DNA of 7,008 nucleotides from an uncultured Porphyromonadaceae bacterium (lineage in GTDB: Bacteria; Bacteroidota; Bacteroidia; Bacteroidales; Muribaculaceae), in contig CAMWZE010000077.1 of NCBI GenBank assembly GCA_947178685.1, positions 1 to 7,008 of the forward strand, written 5' to 3'. This document shows positions 6,796 to 7,008 of the stretch, in pieces. Each line of letters begins with the position of its first letter. The first letter of the stretch is position 1. The notes below the pieces were generated by a model, which saw only the letters and a program-made list of their open reading frames with translations, did not search any database and was not told the origin of the DNA. The position numbers were made by a program, and so were the translations under genes.

Positions 6796-6820
6796 GATAA
6801 TCCCGGTGTCAGGATTGATC
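6796..6820 (-). promoter_or_regulatory. Leader stem-loop of the nfn transcript
   Basis: GATAATCC (6796-6803) can pair with GGATT-G-ATC (6812-6820) with one bulged base, giving eight base pairs around an 8-nt loop. It would lie about 10 nt after the predicted transcription start and 60 nt before the nfnA ATG. This could be a stabilising 5' hairpin or part of a regulatory leader. The stem is modest and AT-containing, so chance is a real alternative. Confidence 0.3.
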
Positions 6821-6834
6821 AAATATATGATTGG

Positions 6835-6866
6835 CAAAAATAGGATAAATCCATAAGATACCCAAA
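6835..6866 (-). promoter_or_regulatory. Bacteroidota-type promoter for nfnA-nfnB
   Basis: Read on the minus strand, TTTG (6866-6863) is followed after 20 bp by TATTTTTG (6842-6835), matching the Bacteroidota -33 TTTG and -7 TAnnTTTG elements with appropriate spacing. Transcription would begin near 6829-6831. A second -7-like octamer, TATATTTG (6827-6820), lies 7 bp downstream but has only a TTTA 18 bp above it. The position between the terminator on the right and nfnA on the left supports the call. Confidence 0.55.
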
Positions 6867-6917
6867 TTTCTTTGAGTAATCTTTGTGCATATTTTATTTT
6901 CGTAGCCTTTTTTTGAC

Positions 6918-6942
6918 AAAAAAACAGGGCCTTTTTTGGCCC
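6918..6942 (-). terminator. Rho-independent terminator of a minus-strand gene lying beyond the right edge
   Basis: On the minus strand a GGGCC stem (6942-6938), an AAAAAA loop and the GGCCC return arm (6931-6927) are followed by TG and then seven Ts (6924-6918), the classical intrinsic terminator layout. On the plus strand the sequence after the stem is only CTTATTTAAAA, so termination there would be weaker, though some bidirectional use is possible. The stem is short at five base pairs, all GC. Confidence 0.6.
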
Positions 6943-7008
6943 CTTATTTAAAATTTCGCGAAAATTCTCATTGCATAAACACGCAGAATAACGCAATTGT
7001 TCATGTGA

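Larger units (their letters stand above)
6736..7008. other. AT-rich intergenic region upstream of nfnA
   Basis: No supportable gene lies here. Besides the terminator, promoter and leader hairpin listed separately, it holds a perfect 10-bp palindrome TTTCGCGAAA at 6954-6963, a T7-GAC-A7 inverted repeat at 6908-6924, and two ACGCA copies 10 bp apart (6981-6985 and 6991-6995) inside an ATTGC/GCAAT inverted repeat (6970-6974 with 6993-6997). A minus-strand open frame of 68 codons (6996-6790) runs through the terminator and promoter and is not credible as a gene. Confidence 0.6.

Noticed and set aside
6913..6918. TTGACA, a sigma70 -35 hexamer on the plus strand
   Set aside because: No -10 element at 16-18 bp, and this promoter type is not the usual one in Bacteroidota; the hexamer arises from the T7-GAC-A7 repeat.
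6790..6996. Minus-strand open frame of 68 codons in the right intergenic region
   Set aside because: It runs through the terminator hairpin and the promoter, its translation is low-complexity and Lys/Phe-rich, and it resembles no known protein.
1..7008. Mobile element, CRISPR array, toxin-antitoxin or complete polysaccharide utilisation locus
   Set aside because: No transposase or integrase, regularly spaced repeats, small gene pairs, SusC/SusD homologues or regulators were found on either strand.

Overview
The window reads as chromosomal DNA of a gut-type Bacteroidota, most likely order Bacteroidales. The evidence is the mix of secreted glycan-degrading enzymes (GH43, GH92, a secreted esterase), start codons preceded by A-rich sequence rather than a strong Shine-Dalgarno, and promoter-like boxes of the Bacteroidota type (TAnnTTTG with an upstream TTTG). 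Coding DNA is roughly half G+C and the spacers are AT-rich, which would suit Muribaculaceae, but the genus cannot be fixed from the window. No rRNA, tRNA, CRISPR, insertion sequence or phage gene is visible.

Layout. A single plus-strand gene at the left (132-1145) encodes a secreted family 43 glycoside hydrolase. Everything else lies on the minus strand and reads right to left: nfnA (6735-5881) and nfnB (5888-4497), which overlap by 8 bp; a secreted alpha/beta-hydrolase esterase (4440-3622); and a secreted GH92 alpha-mannosidase (3547-1169). The GH43 and GH92 genes converge with only 23 bp between stop codons and no obvious terminator. The right-hand 273 bp is non-coding. Read on the minus strand, it holds a rho-independent terminator for a gene outside the window, then a good Bacteroidota-type promoter, then a leader hairpin before nfnA.

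How the genes work together. NfnA and NfnB are the two subunits of a cytoplasmic flavin/iron-sulfur enzyme of the NADH-dependent ferredoxin:NADP+ oxidoreductase (Nfn/Sud) family, often auto-annotated as 'sulfide/dihydroorotate dehydrogenase-like protein' and 'NADPH-dependent glutamate synthase'. The esterase and the two glycosidases are exported and would act on glycans in the periplasm or at the cell surface. No SusC/SusD pair, sensor or transporter lies in the window, so this is not a complete polysaccharide utilisation locus. The four minus-strand genes are close enough (overlap, 56 bp, 74 bp) to be co-transcribed, but each of the two spacers around the esterase holds a strong stem-loop, so the redox pair and the glycan enzymes may be expressed at different levels.

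No clearly new system is evident. The points most worth checking are the two intercistronic hairpins, the replaced specificity residues in the GH92 enzyme, the unusual His/Cys-rich tail of NfnA, and the correct start of NfnB.
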